Source: Solimonas flava DSM 18980
GTDB lineage: Bacteria; Pseudomonadota; Gammaproteobacteria; Nevskiales; Nevskiaceae
NCBI RefSeq assembly: GCF_000426685.1
Contig: NZ_AUFV01000015.1
Coordinates: 51,417-115,416 of the forward strand
DNA: 64,000 nt
Direction of reading: 5' to 3'
Below are positions 1-8,887 of this stretch, piece by piece. Position numbers and translations under genes: made by a program. The notes under the pieces were generated by a model. That model saw only the letters and a list, made by a program, of their open reading frames with translations, did not search any database and was not told where the DNA came from. Positions within the stretch are counted from its first letter, which is position 1, and each line of letters opens with the position of its first letter.

Positions 1-1533
1 GCCTTCGCCGCCGCCGTCGCCCGCCACGGCGAGCGCACCGCCGTCGTCGCCGAGAACGGCGCCCGCCTCAGCTACACGCAGCTCGACGCGCTGCGCCGCC
101 GCGCCGCCGCGGCGCTGATCGCGCTCGGCGTGCGCCACGGCGACCGCGTCGCGATCTGGTGTCCGAACAACGTCGAGTGGATCGTCGCCGGCCTCGCGAT
201 CCACAGCGTCGGTGCGGCGCTGGTGCCGCTGAACACGCGCATGCGCGGCCACGAGGCGGCGTACATCCTCGAAAAGAGCGGCGCGCGCCTGCTGTTCTCG
301 GTCGGCCGCTTCCTCAATCAGCATTACCCGACGATGCTCGGCGCGCAGCGACCGGCGACGCTGGCGCAGATCGTCGTCATCGAGAACGCCGAGGCCGGCG
401 ATCTCGACTGGGACGACTTTCTCGCGCGCGGTGCCGACGTCGCCGACGCCGAAGTCGCGGCGCGCGCCGCGGCGGTGCGGCCCGACGACTGCATGGACGT
501 GCTGTTCACCTCCGGCACGACCGGTCTGCCGAAGGGTGTCGTCACCACGCACGCGCAGAACCTGCGCGTGATCGCGGCCTGGTCGCGCGCCGTCGGCCTG
601 AACCCGGACGACCGCTATCTGATCGTCAATCCGTTCTTCCATTCGTTCGGCTACAAGGTCGGCTGGCTCGGCGGCCTGCTCGCCGGTCTCACCGTGCTGC
701 CGCACGCGGTGTTCGACGCGCGCGCGATCCTGACGCGCATCGAGCGCGAGCGCGTCTCGGTGCTGCCCGGCCCGCCGACGCTGTTCATCAGCCTGCTCGG
801 CGATCCGCAGCGCGCGACCACCGATCTGTCCTCGCTGCGCGCGACGATCACCGGCGCCGCGGCGATCGCGCCGAGCCTGATCGAGCGCATCCGCGCCGAG
901 CTCGGCTTCAAGGTGGTGCTGACCGGCTACGGCCTCACCGAAACCTGCGGCGTGGCCAGCCTCTGCGAAGCCGGCGACGATGCCGAGACCATCGCGCTGA
1001 CCTCCGGCAAGGCGATCGAGGGCATCGAGCTGCGCTGCATCGACGCCGACGGCCGCGCGCTCGGCCCCGGCGAATCCGGCGAGATCGTGGTGCGCGGCTA
1101 CAACGTCATGCAGGGCTATCTCGACGATCCGGCGGCGACCGCCGAGGCGATCGACGCCGACGGCTGGCTGCATACCGGCGACGTCGGCCATCTCGACGCG
1201 CGCGGCTATCTGCGCATCACCGACCGCCTCAAGGACATGTATATCAGCGGCGGTTTCAACTGCTATCCGGCCGAGATCGAGCGCATGCTCGTCGCCCATC
1301 CGGCGATCGCGCAGGCGGCGGTGATCGGCGTGCCGGACGAGCGCCTCGGCGAAGTCGGCAAGGCCTACGTGGTGCTGCGCCCCGGCCAGACGCTCGACGC
1401 GCCGGCGCTTATCGCCTGGTGCCGCGAGCAGATGGCCAACTACAAGGTGCCGCGCAGCGTCGCCATCGTCGACGCACTGCCGACCAACGCCGGCGGCAAG
1501 GTCATGAAGTTCCAGCTGCGTCAGCAGGCCTGA
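1..1533 (+). CDS. Acyl-CoA synthetase, FadD3-like (5' end outside window)
   Basis: AMP-forming ligase that activates a carboxylic acid to its CoA thioester. The frame is open from base 1, so the start lies upstream of the window; the visible 510 codons cover most of the enzyme. The P-loop-like motif FTSGTTGLPKG, the A5-type motif TGYGLTET, the HTGD motif and the hinge DRLKDMYISGGFNCYPAEIE are all present. The C-terminal catalytic lysine lies in GGKVMKF. The hinge resembles FadD3, the ligase for the steroid C/D-ring propionate HIP, and the gene sits at the edge of a steroid island. That substrate is inferred; a fatty-acid or cholate side-chain ligase is equally possible by family. Confidence 0.85.
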   Translation, partial: AFAAAVARHGERTAVVAENGARLSYTQLDALRRRAAAALIALGVRHGDRVAIWCPNNVEWIVAGLAIHSVGAALVPLNTRMRGHEAAYILEKSGARLLFSVGRFLNQHYPTMLGAQRPATLAQIVVIENAEAGDLDWDDFLARGADVADAEVAARAAAVRPDDCMDVLFTSGTTGLPKGVVTTHAQNLRVIAAWSRAVGLNPDDRYLIVNPFFHSFGYKVGWLGGLLAGLTVLPHAVFDARAILTRIERERVSVLPGPPTLFISLLGDPQRATTDLSSLRATITGAAAIAPSLIERIRAELGFKVVLTGYGLTETCGVASLCEAGDDAETIALTSGKAIEGIELRCIDADGRALGPGESGEIVVRGYNVMQGYLDDPAATAEAIDADGWLHTGDVGHLDARGYLRITDRLKDMYISGGFNCYPAEIERMLVAHPAIAQAAVIGVPDERLGEVGKAYVVLRPGQTLDAPALIAWCREQMANYKVPRSVAIVDALPTNAGGKVMKFQLRQQA

Positions 1534-1954
1534 GGCCGGCGCCTCGGGCGTCGACGCCGGCCGCCGGGCCGCCGTCGGCGCGGCGCTGCGTGTCGCGGTC
1601 GACGAGCGCGCGCAGCGCCTCGAACAGCGGATGCGCCGCCATGTGCCGGCGGCCGTAGCCGGGATCGAACGCGTCGTCGAAATCCGGCGGGTTGCGACCC
1701 TGGTTGTGCCGGATCAGCGTCTCCGGCTTGTCGAGCCCGTTCACCCGCCGCGCCGCCGGCGTGTGCGCGAGCCCGTCGGCGTCCCACCACGCGGGACACT
1801 CGGCGCAGCGTTCGGCGTCGAGCTGGAATCGGACGGCATCATCGCGGGTTTCTGCATCGTCGGCGCAGCCGCGTAGTGCGCGGCCCGACCGCCGGCATCC
1901 GGGATTTCCCGACACGCTCAGAACAGGCCCCGCCGCCGCATTGATCCGCGGCAA
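1502..1954 (-). CDS. Hypothetical protein or gene remnant
   Basis: An open frame of about 150 codons, convergent with the preceding ligase and overlapping its 3' end by 32 bp. The stretch from a CAECPAWWDADGL motif through DFDDAFDPGYGRRHMAAH looks like real protein, but the first 40 residues do not. The longest version begins at TTG with no clear ribosome site; a GTG about 80 codons before the stop is an alternative. I do not recognise the family. It may be a short orphan gene, a decayed fragment or a GC-rich chance frame. It is the only content seen between 1,534 and 2,007. Confidence 0.3.
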   Translation of the reverse strand: MPRINAAAGPVLSVSGNPGCRRSGRALRGCADDAETRDDAVRFQLDAERCAECPAWWDADGLAHTPAARRVNGLDKPETLIRHNQGRNPPDFDDAFDPGYGRRHMAAHPLFEALRALVDRDTQRRADGGPAAGVDARGAGLRPADAAGTS

Positions 1955-2007
1955 ATCGTCGCGCGATGACGCGGCCGATACTCGGCCCGTCTCTTCCGGA
2001 GCGAGCG

Positions 2008-2532
2008 ATGAACGCCTCCCCTCACACCGTCACGACGCCGCTGCGGCGCCCCACCCATCCGACCGCGCCGCTGATCGTCTGGGGTCCGGAGCTGAGCGTC
2101 GGCATCGACGAGATCGACGCCCAGCACAAGCTGCTGATCGACCTGCTGAACAAGCTGCACGTCGCGATCCTCCAGCAGCACGGCCGCGCCGAATCGATGA
2201 ACGTGCTGCGCGATCTGATCGACTACACGCGCATCCACTTCGCCGTCGAGGAAAGCCTGATGCGCCTGCTGAACTACCCGGACTACGAAGCGCACAAGGC
2301 CAGCCACGAGCAGCTGCTCGAACAGGTGCTCGACCTGCAGCACCGCCTGATCGACGAAGGCCAGGGCATCACCTTCGAGCTGCTGCACTTCCTCAAGCGC
2401 TGGCTGTCCGTGCACATCATGGAAACCGACCGCCAGTACACACCGTGCTTCCTGCAGCACGGCGTGCAGACGCGCTACGAGAAGCCCTCGCTGCTGCGCC
2501 GCCTCTGGTCGCGCGGCCACGCGCCGCGCTGA
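2008..2532 (+). CDS. Bacteriohaemerythrin
   Basis: Four-helix di-iron protein that binds O2 or acts as an oxygen/iron sensor-carrier in the cytoplasm. The signature is complete over about 174 residues: W-G-PELSVGIDEIDAQHKLL near residue 30, then HFAVEESLM, then EAHKASHEQL, and finally HIMETDRQY. These supply the His and carboxylate ligands of the diiron site. The ATG at 2008 is preferred over an upstream in-frame ATG at 1966 because GGAGCGAG lies 6 to 10 bases before it. It is a stand-alone gene. A role in feeding oxygen to the oxygenases of the neighbouring steroid genes is only a guess. Confidence 0.9.
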   Translation: MNASPHTVTTPLRRPTHPTAPLIVWGPELSVGIDEIDAQHKLLIDLLNKLHVAILQQHGRAESMNVLRDLIDYTRIHFAVEESLMRLLNYPDYEAHKASHEQLLEQVLDLQHRLIDEGQGITFELLHFLKRWLSVHIMETDRQYTPCFLQHGVQTRYEKPSLLRRLWSRGHAPR

Positions 2533-2541
2533 GCGCGACGC

Positions 2542-3519
2542 CTACTGGGCGACCAGCTCGACGCGGCGGTTGCGGGCGCGGCCGTCCTCGTCGCCGTTGC
2601 CGGCGACCGGCGCGTACGAGGCCAGTCCCTTCGCCGCCAGGCGCGGAGCGGCGATGCCGCGCGCGAGCAGCGCGGCGACGACGGCCTCGGCGCGTTGCTG
2701 CGAGAGCTGCAGGTTGTGCGCCAGCGTGCCGGTGTTGTCGGTGTGGCCGACGACGTAGACCTTCATCTGCGGCGACGCCTTGAGGAATTTCTCGATCTCG
2801 GCGAGCGTCGCCTGCGAGGCGGCGTCGAGGCGGGCGCTGTCGTTGGCGAAGCGCAGGCCGTAGAGCGCGATGTGGCCCTGCTGCGCGATGCCCTGGCCGA
2901 TCGCACGCGCGTCGACGCTGACCTGCTGCGTATCCATCGCCCGCGCCTCGACGGTCTGCAGCAGGATGCCGGCGCGGCGCCGCTCGTCCTGGCTGACCAG
3001 CAGCGAGACGTCGACGCGGCCGCCGGCGCGGTCGAGGCGGGCGCTCAGCGCCAGCACGTTGCCGTTGGCCGCGTAGAGCAGATCGTCCATCGCCGCACTG
3101 TCGCCGTGCATCGCTGCGGTGGCCGGCGTCGCCAGCGCCCGCGAGAACTTGAAGCCGCCGCAGCGCTCGGCGAGGCATTCGAAGCGGATCTGGAAGCCGG
3201 CGCCGCGCAGCGCCTGCTCGAAGTTGCGCAGCACTTCCAGCGCCGACTTGCCGTCGGGCGCGGCGTAGGCGATGCGCGTCAGGCGCCCTTCGACGCTTTC
3301 GCTGGCGGCGAAATGATCGGCGCGCGCCTCGTCGTAGGCGCCGAGCGGCACGACCAGGCTCGCGTAGTCCTGCTGCTGGTAGCCGATCAGCACCGAGCCC
3401 TGGAAGCGCGACACGATCGGGCTGTCGCGCCCGCCCGGGACGTCGCGCACGGGAACGCCGGCGGCGGCGGCACCGATCCAGCAGGCAGCGAGAACGAAGG
3501 CGCACAGGCGACGAAGCAT
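2542..3519 (-). CDS. DUF4892 / OmpA-family outer-membrane protein
   Basis: 325-residue secreted protein. It has a signal peptide (MLRRLCAFVLAACWIGAAAA) and an N-terminal DUF4892-type domain from about residue 22 to 190. The C-terminal OmpA-like peptidoglycan-binding domain carries YVVGHTDNTG and the RNRRVEL ending. The start at 3519 is chosen because the signal peptide begins there; the longer open frame to 3747 is not protein-like. It converges on the haemerythrin gene with a 9-bp gap. It is probably a cell-envelope tether protein of unknown precise role. Confidence 0.85.
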   Translation of the reverse strand: MLRRLCAFVLAACWIGAAAAGVPVRDVPGGRDSPIVSRFQGSVLIGYQQQDYASLVVPLGAYDEARADHFAASESVEGRLTRIAYAAPDGKSALEVLRNFEQALRGAGFQIRFECLAERCGGFKFSRALATPATAAMHGDSAAMDDLLYAANGNVLALSARLDRAGGRVDVSLLVSQDERRRAGILLQTVEARAMDTQQVSVDARAIGQGIAQQGHIALYGLRFANDSARLDAASQATLAEIEKFLKASPQMKVYVVGHTDNTGTLAHNLQLSQQRAEAVVAALLARGIAAPRLAAKGLASYAPVAGNGDEDGRARNRRVELVAQ

Positions 3520-3746
3520 GGGGCTCACACAGGGCAAGAAGGGATCGGTTCCGCGGACGCCGCGCCGGCCGCCCGCCATGACCGGCGCAGGATAGCGGGC
3601 GCGCGTGACGGCCCGTGTAACGCCGTGCAACAGGTCTTCGCGCCGCAGCGCCCCTTCGCACGTTCGGATGAGGTTCGGCGGCCCGCGTTTCGGCAGGCTG
3701 CGGCTTCGCTGCCGGGCGCAGCATCCGCACCAGAGGAGAACGAACA

Positions 3747-4610
3747 ATGGGCAAACCGCTGCAGGGCGTCGTCGCCGTCGTCACCGGCAGTTCGCGCGGC
3801 GCCGGCAAAGGCATCGCGCTGGCGCTCGGCGCCGAGGGCGCGACCGTCTACGTCACCGGCCGCTCGCAGCAAGAAGGCGACGCGGCGCTGCCGGGCACGA
3901 TCGGCGGCACCGCCGCCGAGGTCAGCCGCGCCGGCGGCCACGGCATCGCCGTCGCCTGCGACCACAGCCGCGACGCCGACGTCCGCGCGCTGTTCGAGCG
4001 CGTGCGCAGCGAGCAGGGCAAGCTCGACATCCTCGTCAACAACGCGACCTTCCTGCACGACCAGCTGATCGAGAAAGGCGGGTTCTGGACCAAGCCGCTC
4101 GACCTCGTCGACATCCTCGACGTCGGCCTGCGCTCGGCCTACGTCGCCAGCTGGTACGCCGCGCCGCTGATGGTCGCGCAGAAGAACGGCCTGATCGCCT
4201 TCACATCCTCGTTCGGCGCCAGCTGCTACATGCACGGTCCGGCCTATGGCGCGCAGAAGGTCGGCGTCGACAAGTTCGCCAAGGACATGGCGGTCGACCT
4301 CAAGCCGTACAACGTCGCCGCCGCGTCGATCTGGATGGGCATGCTGCGCACCGACCGCACCCGGCGCGTGATGGACGCCGATCCGCAGAAGTACGCGGGC
4401 TTCTGGGACATCGCCGAAACGCCGGAATTCACCGGTCACGTCATCGGCGCCTTGTACCGCGATCCGAAGCGCGCCGAGAAATCCGGTCAGGTGCTGATCG
4501 GCGCCGAGCTGGCGCTGGAATACGGCATCAGCGACGAAGGCCGCCAGCCGCCGTCGCACCGGCCGATGCTCGGCGGACCGCAGCAGGCGCATCCGGCGAT
4601 CGTCGAATAG
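3747..4610 (+). CDS. Short-chain dehydrogenase/reductase, DHRS1-like
   Basis: 287-residue NAD(P)-dependent oxidoreductase. The Rossmann motif TGSSRGAGKG is at residues 14-23, NNA near 96, a serine pair in FTSSFGA, and the catalytic pair in YGAQK. A GAGGAG ribosome site lies just before the ATG. The length and the long tail after the catalytic motif fit the DHRS1-like SDR branch, whose members reduce carbonyl groups of steroids and xenobiotics. The setting in a steroid island makes a hydroxysteroid or ketosteroid substrate plausible, but the exact reaction cannot be read from sequence. Confidence 0.85.
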   Translation: MGKPLQGVVAVVTGSSRGAGKGIALALGAEGATVYVTGRSQQEGDAALPGTIGGTAAEVSRAGGHGIAVACDHSRDADVRALFERVRSEQGKLDILVNNATFLHDQLIEKGGFWTKPLDLVDILDVGLRSAYVASWYAAPLMVAQKNGLIAFTSSFGASCYMHGPAYGAQKVGVDKFAKDMAVDLKPYNVAAASIWMGMLRTDRTRRVMDADPQKYAGFWDIAETPEFTGHVIGALYRDPKRAEKSGQVLIGAELALEYGISDEGRQPPSHRPMLGGPQQAHPAIVE

Positions 4611-4664
4611 CGCGGGCGCCGCGGCGCGCCGGCCGGTGGCGCAGTGCGGCGGCGCGCGCGGCGT

Positions 4665-4982
4665 TCACGCCGCCGCCAGCGCCGGCACGGAGCCGCCGCG
4701 CCGCACGAAGCTGTGCACATCCATGCCCTGCTCGACCAGCGGCGCGACGGCCGCGGCGAAGCGCGCGCCTTCGCCGGCTTCGAGATGGCGGCGCAGCGCC
4801 TCGGCCGACTGCCAGTTCGAGTAGAGGAACCACAGCGCCGGATCGTCGGTGGACTGGTGGACGGCGAAGTCGACGCAGCCCGGCTCCGTGCCGGCAATAG
4901 CGGCGAGTTCGGTCAGCAGGCGGCCGAGCAGCGCGCCGCGCGCCGGCTTGGCCACCACGAAAGCGAGGTGGGTCACGGTCAT
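4665..4982 (-). CDS. Antibiotic-biosynthesis-monooxygenase (ABM) domain protein
   Basis: 105-residue single-domain protein with the ferredoxin-like ABM fold pattern, MTVTHLAFVVAKPARG...LWFLYSNWQSAEALRRHLEAGEG. A GGAG ribosome site precedes the ATG at 4982. ABM proteins are cofactor-free oxygenases, haem-degrading enzymes or simply detoxification proteins; this one has no feature that decides between these. It converges on the DHRS1-like SDR. Confidence 0.8.
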   Translation of the reverse strand: MTVTHLAFVVAKPARGALLGRLLTELAAIAGTEPGCVDFAVHQSTDDPALWFLYSNWQSAEALRRHLEAGEGARFAAAVAPLVEQGMDVHSFVRRGGSVPALAAA

Positions 4983-5181
4983 GGGAAACTCCGTCGAGGG
5001 GATACCGCCGGAAGGTGCCGCAGCCCGCGACAGCGAGTGCGACGATTGCCATGCTAGGCGGCGCGGCGCGCGCGGCGAATACCCGGCCCTGCCTCATCCT
5101 TGCCCATTCCTGCAAAGCGCCCGGCGAACGCGCAGACGTCCGCACGGCGCGCGACACCCGGCGGTCGCCCAGACCAGCTCT

Positions 5182-5297
5182 GATGAAGTTCATCCCTCGT
5201 CACGGCGAGGCGCCGTCGGCGACGCGGCCATCCAGCGGCGCACGACGCAAGCGGCGTCTCCGGATCGCCACGGCCGCTGCGCGGCCTCGCGATGACG
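5182..5297 (+). repeat. REP-like inverted repeat pair, copy A
   Basis: The 334-bp gap between the ABM gene and yceI holds no gene but contains a paired palindromic repeat. A 45-bp unit at 5253-5297, with a GGCCGC...GCGGCC core and ending GCGATGACG, matches the reverse complement of 11,924-11,968 at 39 of 45 bases. A second, degenerate unit of opposite orientation lies at about 5197-5240 (GTCACGGCGAGGC to GGCCATCCAG). A GATGAAGTTCATCCC block precedes it. This resembles REP/BIME elements mobilised by REP-associated transposases; no such transposase is in the window. Confidence 0.6.
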
Positions 5298-5316
5298 GGG
5301 CGATTCAGACCTTCCC

Positions 5317-6051
5317 TCAGTCGGCGCCGACGGCGACCAGATCGAACTCGATCGCCAGGACGTCCTGCACCGCCAGCGCGCCGCCGAGGATCGAGAACGG
5401 CGCGATGCCGAAATCGCTCTGGCGGATCGCCAGACTGCCGCGCGCGCGCAGCCGGCCGTCGCCGCGTTCGACGTGCAGCGGCACGGTCTGCGTGCGGCGC
5501 ACGCCATGCAGCGAGATCGCCACGTCGGCGACCAGCACCGGCCAGTCGCCGTGCACGGCGAGCGAACGGATCACGACCTCCGGATAGCGCGCCGCGTCGA
5601 GGCTCTTGAGCATGTTCCGGCGCGTGCCGTCGATGTCCTGCGCCGAGCGCGCGGACGCAAAGCTGCCGCCGGTCGCGGCGCGCTGCGCGGCATCGTCGAT
5701 GCGCAGCGCATCGAGCGAGAAGCGCAGCGCGAACTGCGCAGCGCCCGCCGGGCCGTCCGGCACGCGCACCGCGCCTTCGAGCTGCGGCACGGCCAGCACG
5801 TGGTTGTGCCCGAAGCGCGCGGCACTGCCGCCGCGGAACACGTAGATCGCGACCCGCGACGCGGCGGCATCGATGCGGTACAGCGTCGCGCCGTCGGCCG
5901 GCAGCGGCGCATAGGTCTCGGCCGCACCCGGCGCCTCTGCCGGCTGCGGCGCCGGCACGGCGCAGGCCGCCGCCAGCAGCAGGACGGCGCCGGCGAGCAG
6001 CGCCCGCGCGCACGCCGGCCGGCGGCGGAACGGCGACACAGGACGGCTCAT
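5317..6051 (-). CDS. YceI-family periplasmic lipid-binding protein
   Basis: 244 residues. The N-terminal signal sequence ends in LLLAAACAVP, a possible lipoprotein cleavage site. A YceI domain follows from about residue 50: YRIDAAASRVAIYVFRGG..GHNHVL..., then RRNMLKSLDAARYPEV and SLHGVRRT. YceI proteins form a lipocalin-like barrel that binds polyisoprenoids or amphiphiles in the periplasm. The ATG at 6051 overlaps the stop of the small membrane protein upstream, so the two are co-translated. Its place in a steroid island suggests an isoprenoid or sterol ligand, which is inference. Confidence 0.85.
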   Translation of the reverse strand: MSRPVSPFRRRPACARALLAGAVLLLAAACAVPAPQPAEAPGAAETYAPLPADGATLYRIDAAASRVAIYVFRGGSAARFGHNHVLAVPQLEGAVRVPDGPAGAAQFALRFSLDALRIDDAAQRAATGGSFASARSAQDIDGTRRNMLKSLDAARYPEVVIRSLAVHGDWPVLVADVAISLHGVRRTQTVPLHVERGDGRLRARGSLAIRQSDFGIAPFSILGGALAVQDVLAIEFDLVAVGAD

Positions 6052-6260
6052 CGCGAGGGCCTGAACACGTAGAGCGACAGGCACAGCGCCGCGCCGAGCC
6101 CGTAGAGCAGCCAGGTGCGGTCGACGAAGTACGGATAGACGAGCAGCGCGACACCGATCGCGATCGGCTCCCAGGCCATCTGCCGGCGCCCGTAGCGGAT
6201 CGCCGCCAGCCCGATCAGGCTGAACAGGATCATCGCGAACAGGGCGGCGGGCGTGGGCAT
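6048..6260 (-). CDS. Small inner-membrane protein
   Basis: 70-residue protein with two hydrophobic segments (about residues 5-22 and 33-66), beginning MPTPAALFAMILFSLIGLAA and ending YVFRPSR. The TGA stop overlaps the ATG of yceI in an ATGA junction, which supports translation. The longer open frame reading into the TonB receptor gene is a shadow. Function is unknown; the sequence is like the short conserved membrane proteins often annotated only as hypothetical. Confidence 0.7.
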   Translation of the reverse strand: MPTPAALFAMILFSLIGLAAIRYGRRQMAWEPIAIGVALLVYPYFVDRTWLLYGLGAALCLSLYVFRPSR

Positions 6261-6303
6261 GGCGGCGCACGGGAAGCGGCGGGTCTGGGCATCATCGCAC
6301 AGG

Positions 6304-6329
6304 CAAAAAAAAGCCCGCCAGTGGCGGGC
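6304..6329 (-). terminator. Rho-independent terminator of the TonB receptor gene
   Basis: Read on the minus strand, a GCCCGCC/GGCGGGC stem with a three-base loop is followed by a run of eight T. It starts about 20 bp after the receptor stop codon. Confidence 0.9.
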
Positions 6330-6349
6330 CGGAGTCGGGCAAACAGACC

Positions 6350-8644
6350 TTACCAACGCACGATGCCGGTCACGCCGAAGGTGCGCGGATCGTTGAAGTT
6401 GGCGACCGTGAGGCTGCTGAAGCCGGGACCGAAGTCGATGAAGTTGGTCGGCGCGTCCTCGTCGGTGAGATTGCGGCACCACAGCGCCAGCTCGCCGGTC
6501 GCAGTACCGCCGAGCTTCACGCCACCGAGCGACACGCGCAGGTTGAGCAGGCTCGTCGCCGGCACTTCCGAATCGCCGGCGACCTGCTTGCTCGGATCGG
6601 TCGGCCGCAGCTGATAGGCGTAGGTGTAGAACGCGCCGGTGTACGAATAGTCGAGCAGCGCGCGCAGCTCGCCGAGCTGCAGGCGCACCAGACGCAGGTC
6701 GAGGTAGACGTTCGCCGAGTTCTTCGGGGCATGTACGAAGGCGCGGTTGTCGGCGACGTCCTGGCCGGCGTCGATGAACTCGTCGTACTTCGGATGCAGG
6801 TACGCGTAGTTGAAGCCGAGGCGAGAACCCGACCACAGCGCGACCTGTCCTTCCAGTTCGGCGCCGTAGATCGTCGCCTTGCCGGCGTTGCGCACGCTCG
6901 ATGCCGCCGCGCCGGTGCCGAGGAAGATCGACTCCTGCAGATCGCGCGCCTTGTTGTAGTAGACGGCGGCGTTGAGCACGACGCGGCGATCCAGCCACAT
7001 CGTCTTGGTGCCGAGCTCGAACGAGCGCTGCTTTTCCGGCTTGAACGGCGTCTTGGTTTCGCGCACGTTCTCGTCCGGATCGGTTGTGTATGGATTGCTG
7101 TACTCGCCGTTGAAGCCGCCGCTCTTGAAGCCTTCGGCGTAGCGGAAGTAGGCGTTCAGGTCCGGCGTGAACTGCCAGGCGACGCTCGCCATCGGCGTGG
7201 TCGCGTCGAAGGTCTTCGACGCGTTCGTGCCGTCCGGAATCAGATAGACGTCCGGCGTGCCGAGAATGCCGAACGCACGCGACAGCTCTTTCTTCTCGCT
7301 CGTGTAGCGCACGCCGGCGGTCAGCGTCAGCGGATCGATCGGCTTGTAGTCGATCTGGCCGTAGGCCGAGTACGCATGCGTCTTCGTCGAGTACCAGGAG
7401 TCGTAGTTCGACTCGAACGGAGTCCCTCCGAAGAAGTGCTGCGGATTGTTGGTTTCGCCGTCGTCGCCGAAGTAGTAGAGGCCGGCGACCCAGTTGATGC
7501 GGTCGCTGTTGCCGAGCCACTGCAGATCCTGCGAGAACTGGTGGTAGTCGGTGAAGCGCTGCGTGAAGGCGACGTCGTATGGCGAGCCGTCGAGATCGAG
7601 CGAGTCGTCCCAGTTCATGGTGCGATAGCCGCTGATCGACTTGAGCTGGTTGTGCTCGTCGAGATCCCAGCTCAGCGTGAAGGCGTGGCCCATGATGCGC
7701 GCCTTCTCGAACATCGGCGCGTTGAGATCGGCGTGATCGAGCCGGTCATGCGAGGCGTAGTCGGGCAGCGTCGGATAGAAGCCGTAGAGGTCGCTGTCGA
7801 TCCGGTACAGCTGGTCCCAGTTCGGCGTCTGGTCGACGATGCTGCGATCGAAACGGTACTGGCCGAGCAGCCCGGGCGCGAAGTCCATGTCGACCGCGAG
7901 GCGCAGGCCGTTGCCGTTGCGGTCGTTGAGCGCGCTGGTCGAGCTGTCGTTGCTGGTGTGGACCCAGCCGCTGCGCTGTTCCTGGCGGGCGGCGAGCGTG
8001 ACGCTGAAGATGCCCATCTTCGGCAGGTCGACCGAGGCTTTGGTCGTCACCGCGTCGTAATTGCCGATCTCCAGGCTCGCCGTGCCGCCGAACTCGCCGG
8101 ACGGACGCCGCGTCACCAGATTGATGGCACCGGCCAGCGTGTTGCGCCCGTACAAGGTGCCCTGCGGGCCGCGCAGCACTTCGACGCGTTCGAGATCGAC
8201 GACGTCGAACACCGAGCCCTGCGCCTTGCCGATGTAGACACCGTCGACATAGATGCCGACCGCCGGGTCCCAGTAGATTGCCGGGTTGATCTGCGACAGG
8301 CCGCGGATCGTGATCTGCGAGATTGTCGAATTCGATGCGGTCTTGCTGATCTGCAGACCCGGCGCGAGCGCCGACAGATCGGTGACGTTCTGGATGCCGC
8401 GATCCTGGATCTGCTCGGCGCCGAGCGCGGTCACCGCGAGCGGCACTTCCTGCAGCTTCTCCTCGCGGCGCTGCGCGGTGACGACGATCTCGGCGATCTT
8501 GCCGTCGTCGGCGGCCGGCGCCGGATTCGCGGGGGATGGTGGAGGTGGGGCGGCCGTCTGCTGGGCCGAGCTTGAGAGGGTGACGAACAGCGGCAGCAGG
8601 GCCGCCGCAGCGCCGAGACGGCGCGGTCGATCGATACGGACCAT
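6350..8644 (-). CDS. TonB-dependent outer-membrane receptor
   Basis: 764 residues. After a signal peptide (MVRIDRPRRLGAAAALLPLF...) a TonB-box-like IAEIVVTAQRREEKLQEVP leads into the plug domain (VEVLRGPQGTLYGRNTLAGAI). A 22-strand barrel follows and ends in a terminal aromatic-rich strand, FGVTGIVRW. A GAGGAGAG ribosome site precedes the ATG. The VVTAQRREEKLQ opening is typical of the large receptor group of sphingomonads and Nevskiales, many found near polycyclic or terpenoid catabolism genes. The probable cargo is a steroid or another bulky hydrophobic molecule; this rests on context. Energy would come from a TonB-ExbBD complex, and a partial exbD is at the window's end. Confidence 0.93.
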   Translation of the reverse strand: MVRIDRPRRLGAAAALLPLFVTLSSSAQQTAAPPPPSPANPAPAADDGKIAEIVVTAQRREEKLQEVPLAVTALGAEQIQDRGIQNVTDLSALAPGLQISKTASNSTISQITIRGLSQINPAIYWDPAVGIYVDGVYIGKAQGSVFDVVDLERVEVLRGPQGTLYGRNTLAGAINLVTRRPSGEFGGTASLEIGNYDAVTTKASVDLPKMGIFSVTLAARQEQRSGWVHTSNDSSTSALNDRNGNGLRLAVDMDFAPGLLGQYRFDRSIVDQTPNWDQLYRIDSDLYGFYPTLPDYASHDRLDHADLNAPMFEKARIMGHAFTLSWDLDEHNQLKSISGYRTMNWDDSLDLDGSPYDVAFTQRFTDYHQFSQDLQWLGNSDRINWVAGLYYFGDDGETNNPQHFFGGTPFESNYDSWYSTKTHAYSAYGQIDYKPIDPLTLTAGVRYTSEKKELSRAFGILGTPDVYLIPDGTNASKTFDATTPMASVAWQFTPDLNAYFRYAEGFKSGGFNGEYSNPYTTDPDENVRETKTPFKPEKQRSFELGTKTMWLDRRVVLNAAVYYNKARDLQESIFLGTGAAASSVRNAGKATIYGAELEGQVALWSGSRLGFNYAYLHPKYDEFIDAGQDVADNRAFVHAPKNSANVYLDLRLVRLQLGELRALLDYSYTGAFYTYAYQLRPTDPSKQVAGDSEVPATSLLNLRVSLGGVKLGGTATGELALWCRNLTDEDAPTNFIDFGPGFSSLTVANFNDPRTFGVTGIVRW

Positions 8645-8678
8645 GACTCTCCTCGTGTGTGTCGTCGGCGCCAGCTGC

Positions 8679-8692
8679 GGACACTCCTGTCC
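8679..8692 (-). promoter_or_regulatory. Leader hairpin with GGAG loop upstream of the TonB receptor
   Basis: On the minus strand GGACA-GGAG-TGTCC forms a five-base-pair hairpin with a GGAG loop, 35 bases before the receptor start. A GGA in an apical loop is what CsrA/RsmA proteins bind. Nothing else was recognised in the 243-bp divergent gap 8,645-8,887, which must hold promoters for both directions. Confidence 0.3.
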
Positions 8693-8887
8693 ACTGGCAC
8701 CACCGCGCGCCGTTCGTTGCGGCAGCGCTGGCCGATGTATCGTCGGCGCAACGCGCGGTCGCAGCCTTCGTCCGTAAGGGTGAGACGCGCGACGCGCTCG
8801 CACATTCGGACGAGGATGCGCGCGGCCCGGCGATGACACGATGCCGCATCGCGTCGCGTCGCGGCGCCGGCTGGAGCCCGCTTGCGC

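Noticed and set aside
1692..2783. Long plus-strand open frame across the haemerythrin gene
   Set aside because: Arg/Pro/Ala-rich shadow of the haemerythrin and OmpA genes; GC-rich DNA gives long antisense and out-of-phase frames throughout this window.
6731..8575. 614-codon frame antisense to the TonB receptor
   Set aside because: Mirror of receptor codon structure; no recognisable domain.
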